A stretch of 40,640 nt of DNA from contig CAMMTN010000014.1 in the NCBI GenBank assembly GCA_946499885.1, positions 1 to 40,640 of the forward strand, in the 5' to 3' direction. The notes below the pieces were generated by a model. That model had not been told where the DNA came from. It ran no database searches and saw only the letters and a program-made list of their open reading frames with translations. Positions 32,277-40,640 of this stretch are shown one piece after another (positions within the stretch are counted from its first letter, which is position 1; each line of letters starts with the position of its first letter). The position numbers and the translations under genes are program-made. Origin of the DNA: an uncultured Clostridium sp. (GTDB taxonomy: Bacteria > Bacillota > Clostridia > TANB77 > CAG-508).

Positions 32277-33617
32277 TTAATCTGTATTTTGCATATCTAT
32301 ATATTCAGCTTTTGAGTTCCAGTAATCCACTTTTTTTATTAAAGCATAATTTGTTTTTTCTATATCTTGTTGAGTCGTTCCAGCCCAAGAAGTGTATTCA
32401 TCTCCCATTTCATACCCAGTTTTTACAAAATAGTAATCATTATTTTCAGATAATATTTCTACTAGATAATCATTTCCATCTACTAATTTGAAATTTTTAT
32501 TTTCTTTTGTCGCTAAATCTATATAATATGCACTATCTACTTTTCCTGTATTTCCAGAATAATAAACATATTGTAATTTATTATCATATATACCTTGAAT
32601 ACTTGCTCCTGTTTTTGGCAATTCATACAATGTTTCTTTTTGCTTAGTTTGTAAATCTAGGCACTCTAATTTAGTACTGTTTATTCCTATAAAATAAACT
32701 TTTCCATTGTTACAACTTATCTCAGACATATTTTTATAAACATCTTTATAAATTTCTGTTTCTTCTAAATTTGATAAATTAAACAGTTTTATTACCTTTG
32801 TGGAATTATTTAAGTTGTTAATATAGCCTGTATCATCAGTTAAAAAATTTTCAGGATCTTGTTTGTAGTCTATTTCTTCCAATACTATATTATTATTATA
32901 CACTCCTAATATTTCTCTATTATTACCGTTAAATAGCTCGTCATATTTCCCTGTTTCTAAATTTATTTTTACTAATATTCTTTCTGTTTCAACGGATGTA
33001 TAAGAGTTACTACCTGTTTCTATACTTTTACTTTTAATAAAAAATGTATATAAATCATTTCCGTTCAAAATATATGTTGTATCTATTTGAACACCTGATG
33101 GACATTCAAATACTTTTGTTTTATTTGTTCCATCTAAATTCATTTTATAAATAACTGGTGTTTCTGCTCCTGAACTTTCGTTTATTCCTTCATCTGTTAT
33201 GACCAAACTATTTCCTCCTGCATTTCCACTTGAAGATACTAAATATAAATTATTATTGTATACAAATATATTTCCCATATCTGCAATATCTAAATATGAA
33301 CTACATTCTGAAGTATTATGTTTACAGTTTGGCTTGTTGCATAAATAAATTTCTTTTCTAGTTGCATAATCAAAATATTTTATATTTCTATTGGTCTCTC
33401 CATCTGCTATGTAATAATATCCTTTATCATAATAATTTGTCTTTCCGTTTTGTACTAAACAAAATTCATCTGATAAATTATTTTTTTCATCACTCTCATT
33501 TGTTGTGCTAGATATTACATCTCCTATCTTTTGTTTTTCCTCTTTAGGAATTAAAAAGAAAATTACACTTCCTAAAATAAGTACAATTAAGATTATTAAA
33601 ATTATTTTTTTTAACAT
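32277..33617 (-). CDS. Membrane-anchored beta-propeller-like protein
   Basis: The 446-residue protein has an N-terminal membrane anchor (IILIILIVLILGSVIFFLI) without a lipobox cysteine, and an extracytoplasmic domain of repeated short beta units (for example YYYIADGETN, NIFVYNNNLYLVSSS, DYYFVKTGYE), suggesting a propeller of the DUF5050 kind. A cysteine cluster LCNKPNCKHNTSEC lies near residue 92. It starts the operon of the ABC transporter and two-component system, with the repeat promoter at 33669 upstream. It may sense or bind the inducing compound; this is inference. Confidence 0.7.
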   Translation of the reverse strand: MLKKIILIILIVLILGSVIFFLIPKEEKQKIGDVISSTTNESDEKNNLSDEFCLVQNGKTNYYDKGYYYIADGETNRNIKYFDYATRKEIYLCNKPNCKHNTSECSSYLDIADMGNIFVYNNNLYLVSSSGNAGGNSLVITDEGINESSGAETPVIYKMNLDGTNKTKVFECPSGVQIDTTYILNGNDLYTFFIKSKSIETGSNSYTSVETERILVKINLETGKYDELFNGNNREILGVYNNNIVLEEIDYKQDPENFLTDDTGYINNLNNSTKVIKLFNLSNLEETEIYKDVYKNMSEISCNNGKVYFIGINSTKLECLDLQTKQKETLYELPKTGASIQGIYDNKLQYVYYSGNTGKVDSAYYIDLATKENKNFKLVDGNDYLVEILSENNDYYFVKTGYEMGDEYTSWAGTTQQDIEKTNYALIKKVDYWNSKAEYIDMQNTD

Positions 33618-33655
33618 ACTTTACCTCCTAAATTTAAAATCAGCAAAAAAAATTT

Positions 33656-33703
33656 CAATGCTAGTTTTATTCTAACATTGAAATATATCTAAAATATATC
33701 TAA
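33656..33703 (-). promoter_or_regulatory. Response-regulator-type promoter, copy 2
   Basis: On the minus strand, two TTAGATATA-type units (33703-33695, 33692-33684) lie 11 bases apart and are followed by TTTCAATG and TAGAAT, then a stem-loop with arms ATTTCAATG and CATTGAAAT. It lies upstream of the operon 33617-26377, so the operon's own regulator probably controls it. Confidence 0.62.
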
Positions 33704-33772
33704 GTATGTTTTAATCTATAATTCGGAATAATATTTTTTATTCATTACAATTATTAACTAAAATTGTAATTT

Positions 33773-33955
33773 TTAATGCTTTCTTGTTCTTAATTTATCA
33801 ATAATATAAAAAATAATATCTAAAAATATTCCAAGCATTATACCAAATATGATTTCTTCATTTTTTTCTCCCTGTGCTACTTTTAATATCCTACATAAAA
33901 ATACTGCAATAATTGGAATAACTATATAAAATAAATATTTTAAATATTTTTTCAT
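33773..33955 (-). CDS. Small two-helix membrane protein (60 aa)
   Basis: AGGAGG precedes ATG 33955. Two membrane helices (YLFYIVIPIIAVFLCRIL and IIFGIMLGIFLDIIFYII) are separated by a short loop and followed by RTRKH. It lies downstream of the CPBP gene, with a perfect palindrome in between (33989-34010). The function is unknown; bacteriocin-immunity-type proteins are one possibility. Confidence 0.6.
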   Translation of the reverse strand: MKKYLKYLFYIVIPIIAVFLCRILKVAQGEKNEEIIFGIMLGIFLDIIFYIIDKLRTRKH

Positions 33956-33988
33956 AAATCCTCCTCCTACAAATTACTATAACTCTCT

Positions 33989-34010
33989 CAAATTACAAAA
34001 TTGTAATTTG
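33989..34010. promoter_or_regulatory. Palindrome between CPBP gene and small gene
   Basis: CAAATTACAA and TTGTAATTTG form a perfect 10-bp inverted repeat with two bases in the centre. There is no T run. It may be an operator or a weak hairpin. Confidence 0.4.
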
Positions 34011-34012
34011 TG

Positions 34013-34708
34013 TTAATCCTTAACGATTTTATTTATATAAATTGCATAGCTAATTGATACAACTATTAAAAATATTGGAACAATATATGTTAATATGGTG
34101 TTTTCAACATTAAATATTGCTAGAGAATTAGTAACTGAGTGTGTTATTATACAAGGAATTAATGACTTGCTTTTATAAAATATAATAACAAATAAGTATC
34201 CAATAGCAGTTGCATAACATACTTGCATTAATGTTGGAATAATATCTGCACCATTAAACAAATTAATTATATGTCCAATACCAAATGTTAAAGCACCTAC
34301 TATTATGGCACTTTTAATATTATCTTTTTCCATCATTTTAAACAAAAACCCTCTAAATATTATTTCTTCAATAAATCCAACATTTATCATAGTTAATATA
34401 TAAAATATAATTTCATTTGTCCTATTATTAATATTAATTCCATTCCACAAGTTTACAGTTGCTATTAAGATTAATGGAATGAAGAATAAATATTTTTTTG
34501 AATTTCTAACTTTTGTAAGACCATAGTATTTTGTTCTTTTTAAAATAATCATAAGCACAATTAAAAAAATAGAAAAAATAGTATTAATAATTGCACTTCT
34601 ATAATCAGTTAATCCAAAATTTTGCATACAATATGAATTGATAATCACATACAATAAAATTAATAATATGCAAAATAAAGTTTCGTTTTTTTCAAATATT
34701 TGCTTCAT
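34013..34708 (-). CDS. CPBP-family intramembrane protease
   Basis: ATG 34708 is preferred (TTGGAG eight bases upstream) over the ATG at 34774. The 231-residue multi-helix protein has the three CPBP motifs: EEIIFRGFLFK, FGIGHIINLF and HSVTNSL, with glutamates and histidines in place. The family includes type II CAAX-type proteases and bacteriocin self-immunity proteins. It follows an ABC transporter of unknown substrate, with which it probably forms a transcription unit. A role in peptide processing or immunity is plausible but not shown. Confidence 0.85.
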   Translation of the reverse strand: MKQIFEKNETLFCILLILLYVIINSYCMQNFGLTDYRSAIINTIFSIFLIVLMIILKRTKYYGLTKVRNSKKYLFFIPLILIATVNLWNGININNRTNEIIFYILTMINVGFIEEIIFRGFLFKMMEKDNIKSAIIVGALTFGIGHIINLFNGADIIPTLMQVCYATAIGYLFVIIFYKSKSLIPCIITHSVTNSLAIFNVENTILTYIVPIFLIVVSISYAIYINKIVKD

Positions 34709-34791
34709 AGTTTTACTCCAATCTTTTATATAAATTACTATTTGTTTGCTACATAATACCATAAATGAGAGCAATTACTCTCATCTAAAAT

Positions 34792-36369
34792 TTAAACTCT
34801 TAGCTTAAATGTTTTTGGTGCATATTTATATGCAAGAAATAGTGAAATCAAACAATATGCTATACAGAATACTATTGTTGCTATACCAAAAGTAAATATA
34901 GGCATTTGTATTTGTATCATATACCAACAAACAATATAAGTTAAGCCTTGTACTACTTTATATGTACTACTTTTCATTTCTGTATTTACATTATAAGGCT
35001 GTAGTAAATAATACATTACCAAATAATGAACTGAAAAGAATATACTCATTGCTATAATTGATACAAATTGAATTGCATAATTTATTGGATTATCTGTTCC
35101 TCCAGATAAGTACAATAATAATGCTAATCCTCCTCCCATTAATACTGCTGGTAATAGATTAATTGTAATTAATGTTTTTAATCTTTCTTTAAAAATTCCC
35201 AAAATAACCTTTGGTGTTCTATAAATTCTATATGTTAGCATACTATGATCGCAATTCATAAACATTGCTTGTGTAACACTAGAACTTCTATTTATACAAT
35301 ACATTATAAATACAAAGTATGGTAAATATACCAGTAATATTTCATTTGTTTTTACTTTAAAATCGTTATTCATTTGAATACCAATAATCATTGCTATTAT
35401 AATAAGCAAGATAACTATTGACTGTTTCTTTACAGCTGTTGTTAGTATCTTTCTATGTCTTTTAACAAACAAATCGTGGAAATATGCAAAACCAGATTTA
35501 TTGCTTGTATAGTTTTTATCTAATTCTATTTGTTTTAGACTGGTATCTTTCATCGCTTGTGTTCCAGTTGCTTTTTCTTGTATATATACATTAGATTCTG
35601 TTAATACTTGTTTATACATTCTTCTATAATCGTTAAAATTATGTATTTTTACTAAACTTACAATTCCTAATATTACTGCAATTATAAATACATATAAAAA
35701 TATAGTTTGATTTAATGTTATATTAATTGCTGGTAAACCATAAGCAAGAAGTAGGCATATTCCTACAAATCCCCACACAAATTTTGTTGGTAAATTTTCA
35801 TTAGATGCCTTATTTGTTTTCTTAAAATCATATATACAGTAATTCATAACAATTAATTTTATTCCTAGTACAAAAAACGGAATTGCAATTTGAATCCAAA
35901 GTGGTACACCTGCTATCATACCAAATAGAATTGTAAATGGTAAAAATCCAACAATCAATTTAATTAATTGGTAATAATAATTGGATAATCCGTATTCCCT
36001 AGCATTTATATTCATTAGAATTATTGCATAATATTTATCTTTTGTAGGATTAAGCATATAAGTATTTAAAACTCCTCCTGCAAGTGTTAGAAATGTAAAT
36101 ATATGTATAAATGTATCTGCATTATTTGTTTTATACCAAGACAATGCCATAAATATCATTGCTGCAATATATATAACTTTACCAATAAAAATATTTATTA
36201 TTTCCCAAAGAATACTAATAATACCTGCAAATATTTTTAGTCCTTTATTTTTGTATAAACTATTTGGTAATATTCTTTTTATTAAAGGTAACTGTTTTAA
36301 AGAATAAATAATACTATTTGTTCTATATGTATTCTGTAATTTAAAGGAAGTGAAAAATGTTTTTAGCAT
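34792..36369 (-). CDS. ABC transporter permease (525 aa)
   Basis: AGGAGG at the end of the ATPase gene serves ATG 36369. The protein has about ten to twelve membrane helices with a cytoplasmic segment near residue 260 (NYKQVLTES-type, with KATGTQAMKDTSLKQIELDK). The layout suits large permeases paired with a single ATPase in bacteriocin-type exporters. The product's helices are flanked by few charged loops. The substrate is unknown. Confidence 0.75.
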   Translation of the reverse strand: MLKTFFTSFKLQNTYRTNSIIYSLKQLPLIKRILPNSLYKNKGLKIFAGIISILWEIINIFIGKVIYIAAMIFMALSWYKTNNADTFIHIFTFLTLAGGVLNTYMLNPTKDKYYAIILMNINAREYGLSNYYYQLIKLIVGFLPFTILFGMIAGVPLWIQIAIPFFVLGIKLIVMNYCIYDFKKTNKASNENLPTKFVWGFVGICLLLAYGLPAINITLNQTIFLYVFIIAVILGIVSLVKIHNFNDYRRMYKQVLTESNVYIQEKATGTQAMKDTSLKQIELDKNYTSNKSGFAYFHDLFVKRHRKILTTAVKKQSIVILLIIIAMIIGIQMNNDFKVKTNEILLVYLPYFVFIMYCINRSSSVTQAMFMNCDHSMLTYRIYRTPKVILGIFKERLKTLITINLLPAVLMGGGLALLLYLSGGTDNPINYAIQFVSIIAMSIFFSVHYLVMYYLLQPYNVNTEMKSSTYKVVQGLTYIVCWYMIQIQMPIFTFGIATIVFCIAYCLISLFLAYKYAPKTFKLRV

Positions 36370-36370
36370 T

Positions 36371-37072
36371 TTATTTTTCCTCCTTTAGTGCTTCTAATAT
36401 TTTGTTTTTTAGATGTTCATTATCTATATTGTCTTTATCTATTTCTTCTAAAATACCTTTATTTAAGATAACTATTTCATCACATAAATCTAATGCAAGT
36501 TCCATTATATGAGTTGAAAAAATAATTATGTGATCTTTCTTAATTTCTCTTAACATTTGTTTCATTTCTTCTGCAACTACTACATCAAAAGATGTTAAAG
36601 GTTCATCTAATAATAAAACATTTGGATTTGCAATTATATTTACAAGCATTTGCATTTTGTTTTTCATACCATGTGAATAATCTTTTAGCAATCTATCTCT
36701 ATCTTCTTCTTCGATTTTCATAAACTCAAAATATTCATCTATTGTTTTTTCATTTTTTATTCTTTTTTTATTAATATCAATAAAGAATTTTAAAAACTCT
36801 CTTGCTGTTAAAAATTCTGGTACATTTGGTGTAGATAAAACATATCCTACATCTTCTGCTTCCATTTTTCTTTTAACATCGTTATCTTCAATATAAAAAT
36901 CTCCAGCATCTATATCTAAATCTTCATTTAGGCAGTTAAAAAATGTTGTTTTACCTGCTCCGTTTCTTCCTAGTAAACCATATATTTTTCCTTTTTCAAA
37001 TTCAAAATTAATATCTTTTAATACTTCTTTTTTTTCAAAGTTCTTTTTTAGACTTTTTACAACTAATTTCAT
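36371..37072 (-). CDS. ABC transporter ATP-binding protein, unusual signature
   Basis: The 233-residue protein has Walker A GRNGAGKTT, Walker B VLLLDEPLTSFD and switch FSTHI. The signature loop reads YSHGMKNKM instead of LSGGQ, a variant seen in bacteriocin-type exporters of Bacillota. AAGGGAG lies eight bases before the ATG. It precedes the permease by one base. Confidence 0.9.
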   Translation of the reverse strand: MKLVVKSLKKNFEKKEVLKDINFEFEKGKIYGLLGRNGAGKTTFFNCLNEDLDIDAGDFYIEDNDVKRKMEAEDVGYVLSTPNVPEFLTAREFLKFFIDINKKRIKNEKTIDEYFEFMKIEEEDRDRLLKDYSHGMKNKMQMLVNIIANPNVLLLDEPLTSFDVVVAEEMKQMLREIKKDHIIIFSTHIMELALDLCDEIVILNKGILEEIDKDNIDNEHLKNKILEALKEEK

Positions 37073-37189
37073 AACATTCTCCCTTATTTCTACATTAATT
37101 ACTCCTGCAATAGAATACCATATATTTTTAAATTTTTCTACTATTTAACTGCATATTTTATATAAATTTACTTAAATTTTTTCAAATTT

Positions 37190-37216
37190 AAAGAGAACTA
37201 CATTGCAGTTCTCTTT
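37190..37216 (-). terminator. Terminator of the MacB-type operon
   Basis: AAAGAGAACT pairs with AGTTCTCTTT (10 bp) around seven bases and is followed on the minus strand by AAATTTG, so the U run is weak. It lies between the two ABC operons. Confidence 0.7.
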
Positions 37217-37226
37217 GCTAATTCAA

Positions 37227-37865
37227 TTATTTCCTATTTTCTATTTCTAATTCTCCCCTTCTTAACCTAAGAATTACATCTGTTTGTTTTGCTAGGTCCT
37301 TTGAATGAGTTACGATAACCACACATTTATTCATCTTATGAGAGCAGTCTTTAAGTATTTCCATAATACTATTAGCTGTATCTTCATCTAAATTTCCTGT
37401 TGGTTCATCTGCTAATAATACTGGTGCTTCCGAAGCTAAAGCTCTTGCTATCGCCACTCTCTGTTGTTGACCTCCAGATAACTTTAAAACATTTCTTTTC
37501 ATTTCTTTATCTGTGAGTCCTAATTTTTCTAAAATAGGTTTTGGTGGTAGTTTTGAAGCTATTGATACATTTTCCATTGGTGTTAAATAGTCAATTAAAT
37601 TATAACTTTGAAAAATAAATGATACATTATCTTTCCTATGCTTTGCAAGTCCATAATTCTCAATATTCTCTCCTTTAAATAATATCTCTCCTTCAGTTGG
37701 TGTATCAAGTCCACCTAGTAAAGATAAGAATGTTGTTTTTCCACTTCCAGAGTGTCCTAATATTGAATATACCTTACCTTCTTCTAAATTTACATTTATA
37801 TTTTTAAATACTATACTATCTCTTGAATAAGCATATTTTAAATTTTTTATTTCTAATATAGACAT
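37227..37865 (-). CDS. ABC transporter ATP-binding protein, MacB/LolD type
   Basis: Start at ATG 37865, seven bases after AAGGAGG; an ATG two codons earlier is too close to that site. The 212-residue protein has Walker A GHSGSGKTT, LSGGQQQRVAIARALA, Walker B VLLADEPTGNLD and VIVTHS. This sequence type serves FtsX-fold permeases, two of which lie upstream. These systems move peptides, lipoproteins or antibiotics mechanically, or sense them. Confidence 0.95.
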   Translation of the reverse strand: MSILEIKNLKYAYSRDSIVFKNINVNLEEGKVYSILGHSGSGKTTFLSLLGGLDTPTEGEILFKGENIENYGLAKHRKDNVSFIFQSYNLIDYLTPMENVSIASKLPPKPILEKLGLTDKEMKRNVLKLSGGQQQRVAIARALASEAPVLLADEPTGNLDEDTANSIMEILKDCSHKMNKCVVIVTHSKDLAKQTDVILRLRRGELEIENRK

Positions 37866-37877
37866 TTCCATTCCTCC

Positions 37878-39128
37878 TTAATCTATTCTACTAAAAATAT
37901 CTCTTGGTTTTATTTTGGTAATTTGATAAATTGATATTATTGTTGATACTAATATAATTAGTAATCCAATTCCACTTACTAATAACCAATCAAATATATT
38001 TACACTTATTTCTATACTATTTGTAATACTACTAATCAATTTACTATCTACTATTTTTGTTGCAATAGAACTTGTAAAATATGATAGTATAAATGCTGGT
38101 ACAGATACCATAAGAATTTCGATTATTTGTTGCCATATAATATCTTTTTTACTAATTCCAACAGAAAGTAATATTGCTATTTCGTTTATCCTATGTTTAG
38201 TCCAAAGATTTAATATTAAAACTATCAAAATTATACTAATTATAAATATTACTATAATTGCTGTTGATACAATTTTTTGTATTCCTTCTAATGCTTCTTT
38301 TGTATTTTTAAAATTACTATCATTTTTTGTAATCTTGCAATTATCCCAATTTACATTTTCTATTTTCTTCATTTCTGAAATTAAATTATCTAGTTCTCCT
38401 GGATCTTCAACTTCAAAATCTCCATATTGACTATTATCACTATCTGTTTCATAAATAAGATTTGAAGTTGTATTTAAGTCTGTAAAAATAATATTTTCAA
38501 ATAGATTTGTTGTATCCATATATTCTTCCGAATCGCTTTTTCTGGTACTTGTAAATATTCCAATTATTTGAACTTCTACTCCTATTTCATTTCCTTCAAT
38601 ATTATTTAATACAATATAATCTCCTATCTTTAAGTTATTGTTATTTGCAAAATCTTGGTGTACTAATGCCACTTGTTTTTTATCTGGTGTGATATGTTCT
38701 CCATTAGTTAATTTAAAGCCCTCATCTGTGAAATAACTGTCTTTTTCCGAATATCTATCTCCTACTACTCTACCTGCATTTTCATAAACTTTTAGTCCTA
38801 CATCATCTCTTGTTTTTAGCTTATTGCTGTTTGTATCTCTATACTCTGAAACTGTGTAGCTTCTTAAATTATAACTATCTGTAATGCCATCTATATTTAA
38901 TATTTGATTTACAACACTTTCATCTAATCCATTTTCTAATGTTTTTGCATTTACGGTAAAACCACATTTTAAAGCCTTTCTAACATTTGCATCTGCCATA
39001 CTAGATGATGAGTTAATTGAAAAGCACACTATAAGCAATGTTGCCATTATTAGAATAATAGAAAATAACAATATAGTTCTTACTTTTTTTCTTGTAGTAT
39101 ATAAATATGCTCTTTTTACAAAATTCAC
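37878..39128 (-). CDS. FtsX-type permease, second of two
   Basis: GTG 39128 is the likely start: GAGGTGG lies six bases upstream, just past the stop of the gene before. The 416-residue protein has an N-terminal helix, a large extracytoplasmic domain (about residues 45-280, MacB_PCD type) and three C-terminal helices (ASTAIIVIFIISIILIVLIL-type, then VPAFILSYFTSSI and LLVSGIGLLIILVSTIISIY). It pairs with the permease at 39140 and the ATPase at 37865. Confidence 0.87.
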   Translation of the reverse strand: MNFVKRAYLYTTRKKVRTILLFSIILIMATLLIVCFSINSSSSMADANVRKALKCGFTVNAKTLENGLDESVVNQILNIDGITDSYNLRSYTVSEYRDTNSNKLKTRDDVGLKVYENAGRVVGDRYSEKDSYFTDEGFKLTNGEHITPDKKQVALVHQDFANNNNLKIGDYIVLNNIEGNEIGVEVQIIGIFTSTRKSDSEEYMDTTNLFENIIFTDLNTTSNLIYETDSDNSQYGDFEVEDPGELDNLISEMKKIENVNWDNCKITKNDSNFKNTKEALEGIQKIVSTAIIVIFIISIILIVLILNLWTKHRINEIAILLSVGISKKDIIWQQIIEILMVSVPAFILSYFTSSIATKIVDSKLISSITNSIEISVNIFDWLLVSGIGLLIILVSTIISIYQITKIKPRDIFSRID

Positions 39129-39139
39129 TATCAACCACC

Positions 39140-40453
39140 TCAATTCATTTGAGATAAAATTTGTCTTGGTTTTTTATTCATTATAGGAATACAAGAAATA
39201 ATAACTATCGCAAGTAATATAACTATTCCTATTCCTGTAATTAATGCAAATTGACTATTTTGAATAATTACACTTTCTGCTACTTTTCCAAAGGCTTGTC
39301 CTAAATTTCCTGCAATTAATTTGCTAAAGAAATATGAACCTGTGAATGAAATCGCAGATATTATTAACATTTCTATAATGAATTGAATCATTATTGTTGC
39401 TTTTGATTTACCAATCGAAAGTAATATTCCAATTTCTCTTCTTCTTCCTTTAATACTCATAAAAACAATTATACTTATTACACTAATACTTACAATTATC
39501 GCTATAACAATTAAACTAATAATTAATGTACTTGAATTGTCTACAGATTCTTGTGTATTTTGATAAATTTCGTCATTTGCATAAATATAAAAGTTGTTCC
39601 AGTTTATATCTTTAATGTTTTGAACTTCTTGAATGATAGAATCTAAATTTTCTGGATTTTCAACATAGAAATCTACAACATTAAATTTTCCACTTCCTAC
39701 ATCATCATAATTAACATACAACTTATCTGCTAAATCTGCACTTAAAAACACATAATCATTGTAAACAAAATATCCAGAAAGGTCATAAACTTTCTTGTCA
39801 TCACTTTCATCTGCTGTATCTCCCATTACTCTAAAAATTCCTATAACCTCCACATCTACAAACGGATCATCACTTAGTGGATCATTTACTACTGTCAAAG
39901 TATCACCTAGTTTTAAATTATTTTTTTCTGCATAGGCTTCGCTTATTATAATAGCATTTTCAGTATCTGGTGTAATGTGTTCACCTTCCACTAACTCAAA
40001 AATATGTGAGGTAAAATAATTGCTATATTGGGTGTTTATATTTGTAACACTTAAAGTCTGTGAGTCTACTAAATAATCACCTACATATCTGTCTGTTTGA
40101 TATAAATATTCTCCATCTTTTAAAATAGAAGATATAGAATCAACTGTTGCATTGTAGGCTTTTATTCCTTCAACACTTGCAATTTTTTCTATCATATCAT
40201 CTGTAATAGGATCAGATGTCAAATAAGTATTTCCTTTTTCGTCTGTTTCCATTCCTCCAGATTCGTAATTTCTCTCAACAGAAAAACTTGTTCCTGTTGC
40301 TTCTTTAAATTCTTCTGTTTTTTGTTCTTCTGCATTTAATACTGCTATCCCAGATAAAGTAAGTGTTACAACCATAAATAGAATAAGTAACAGCAAAATA
40401 CTTACTTTCCACTTTCTAAATAAATATAAGATACTTCTTTTTAATAAATTCAT
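39140..40453 (-). CDS. FtsX-type permease, first of two
   Basis: ATG 40453 is chosen because AAGGAGG lies six bases upstream; the longer frame to 40546 has no site and covers the repeat operator. The 437-residue protein has an N-terminal helix (VSILLLLILFMVVTLTLSGI), an extracytoplasmic domain with SVTNINTQY and DTLTVVNDPL, and three C-terminal helices. It heads the operon of two permeases and one ATPase, similar in plan to MacB/SalY-type systems. Confidence 0.88.
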   Translation of the reverse strand: MNLLKRSILYLFRKWKVSILLLLILFMVVTLTLSGIAVLNAEEQKTEEFKEATGTSFSVERNYESGGMETDEKGNTYLTSDPITDDMIEKIASVEGIKAYNATVDSISSILKDGEYLYQTDRYVGDYLVDSQTLSVTNINTQYSNYFTSHIFELVEGEHITPDTENAIIISEAYAEKNNLKLGDTLTVVNDPLSDDPFVDVEVIGIFRVMGDTADESDDKKVYDLSGYFVYNDYVFLSADLADKLYVNYDDVGSGKFNVVDFYVENPENLDSIIQEVQNIKDINWNNFYIYANDEIYQNTQESVDNSSTLIISLIVIAIIVSISVISIIVFMSIKGRRREIGILLSIGKSKATIMIQFIIEMLIISAISFTGSYFFSKLIAGNLGQAFGKVAESVIIQNSQFALITGIGIVILLAIVIISCIPIMNKKPRQILSQMN

Positions 40454-40492
40454 CTTTCTTTCCTCCTTCGCTCTATTTTTACAACCAAAAAA

Positions 40493-40525
40493 TGGAGTTA
40501 AGGTGTAGTTAAGATGTAGTTTTGA
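40493..40525 (-). promoter_or_regulatory. Three tandem 11-bp repeats upstream of the MacB-type operon
   Basis: Units TGGAGTTAAGG, TGTAGTTAAGA and TGTAGTTTTGA lie end to end at 40493-40525, about 40 bases before the start codon. The 11-base period suits a response regulator of the OmpR type. The repeat differs from that at 26333 and 33669, so a different regulator, perhaps outside the window, is likely. Confidence 0.6.
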
Positions 40526-40640
40526 TATATATTTTTCTTCATTCAAATATCTTTTGTTACTTCAATTTTGTAGTTATATTTTCCAGCCATAAAAATAGAC
40601 TAGCCTTTTGACTAATCTAAATTATAATATAATATCAAAT
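40526..40640. other. Right edge of the window, no gene
   Basis: There is no open frame with a start here. A short inverted pair ACTAGCC/TTAGTC-type sequence at 40602-40616 and AT-rich sequence are seen; nothing can be assigned. Confidence 0.4.

Noticed and set aside
40454-40546. N-terminal extension of the first FtsX-type permease
   Set aside because: It lacks a ribosome site and covers the repeat operator; ATG 40453 has AAGGAGG.
1-40640. CRISPR arrays, tRNA or rRNA genes
   Set aside because: No regularly spaced repeats of suitable length and no cloverleaf or rRNA sequence were recognised on either strand.

Overview
The window is very AT-rich DNA with Bacillota-type signals: strong AGGAGG ribosome binding sites, frequent TTG/GTG starts and many U-tract terminators. 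It carries sporulation genes (yabP, yabQ), a Rho gene, a frameshift-controlled prfB and a lysC-type aspartokinase. A low-GC, spore-forming member of the Clostridia is the best fit; I cannot name a species.

Layout. (1) 0.07-2.16 kb: a frameshifted AAA/ABC-type ATPase and a radical SAM enzyme fused to a receiver-like domain. (2) 2.2-7.3 kb: mobile-element-like module A. It has a Spo0A-like regulator divergent from a sigma-like gene, a structured leader RNA, two small proteins, a terminator, two tandem Xer-type tyrosine recombinases and an unknown protein. (3) 7.33-8.23 kb: an AT-rich stretch without genes. (4) 8.24-14.33 kb: a filamentous phage (inovirus) prophage of about 6.1 kb. It encodes a Rep, an ssDNA-binding protein, a major coat protein, a Zot/pI ATPase, several one-helix proteins, and broken pIII-like and pVI-like genes, and has a GC-richer hairpin region that is the likely origin. 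It is bounded by a 17-bp direct repeat that sits inside dif-like sites. (5) 14.7-21.8 kb: chromosomal genes rho, divIC-like, yabQ, yabP, an ATP-grasp gene, lysC, prfB, small genes and a remnant of a SecA-type C-terminus. (6) 22.1-26.2 kb: module B, with integrase, excisionase, small proteins, leader RNA, HTH gene, sigma gene and a divergent Spo0A-like regulator. It has the same plan as module A but a different recombinase. (7) 26.3-40.5 kb: leftward operons for a two-component system with an ABC transporter, a second ABC transporter with a CPBP protease, and a MacB/FtsX-type ABC transporter. These look like envelope-stress or peptide-resistance functions.

How the parts fit. Modules A and B share gene order, a 20-bp boxA-like sequence and further conserved blocks in their leader RNA, a paralogous pair of tiny proteins, and a terminator between those genes and the recombinase. 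Spo0A-box-like sites lie in both divergent promoter regions. I infer a common control circuit in which the leader RNA governs read-through into the recombinase genes. Genes left of about 8 kb point mostly right, and those right of 9 kb mostly left, with a dif-like 28-bp site at the switch. This would fit a replication terminus into which the inovirus inserted through Xer recombination.

Four reading frames are each broken by a single-base length change in or near a homopolymer. Either these are real decay or they are read errors in the assembly.
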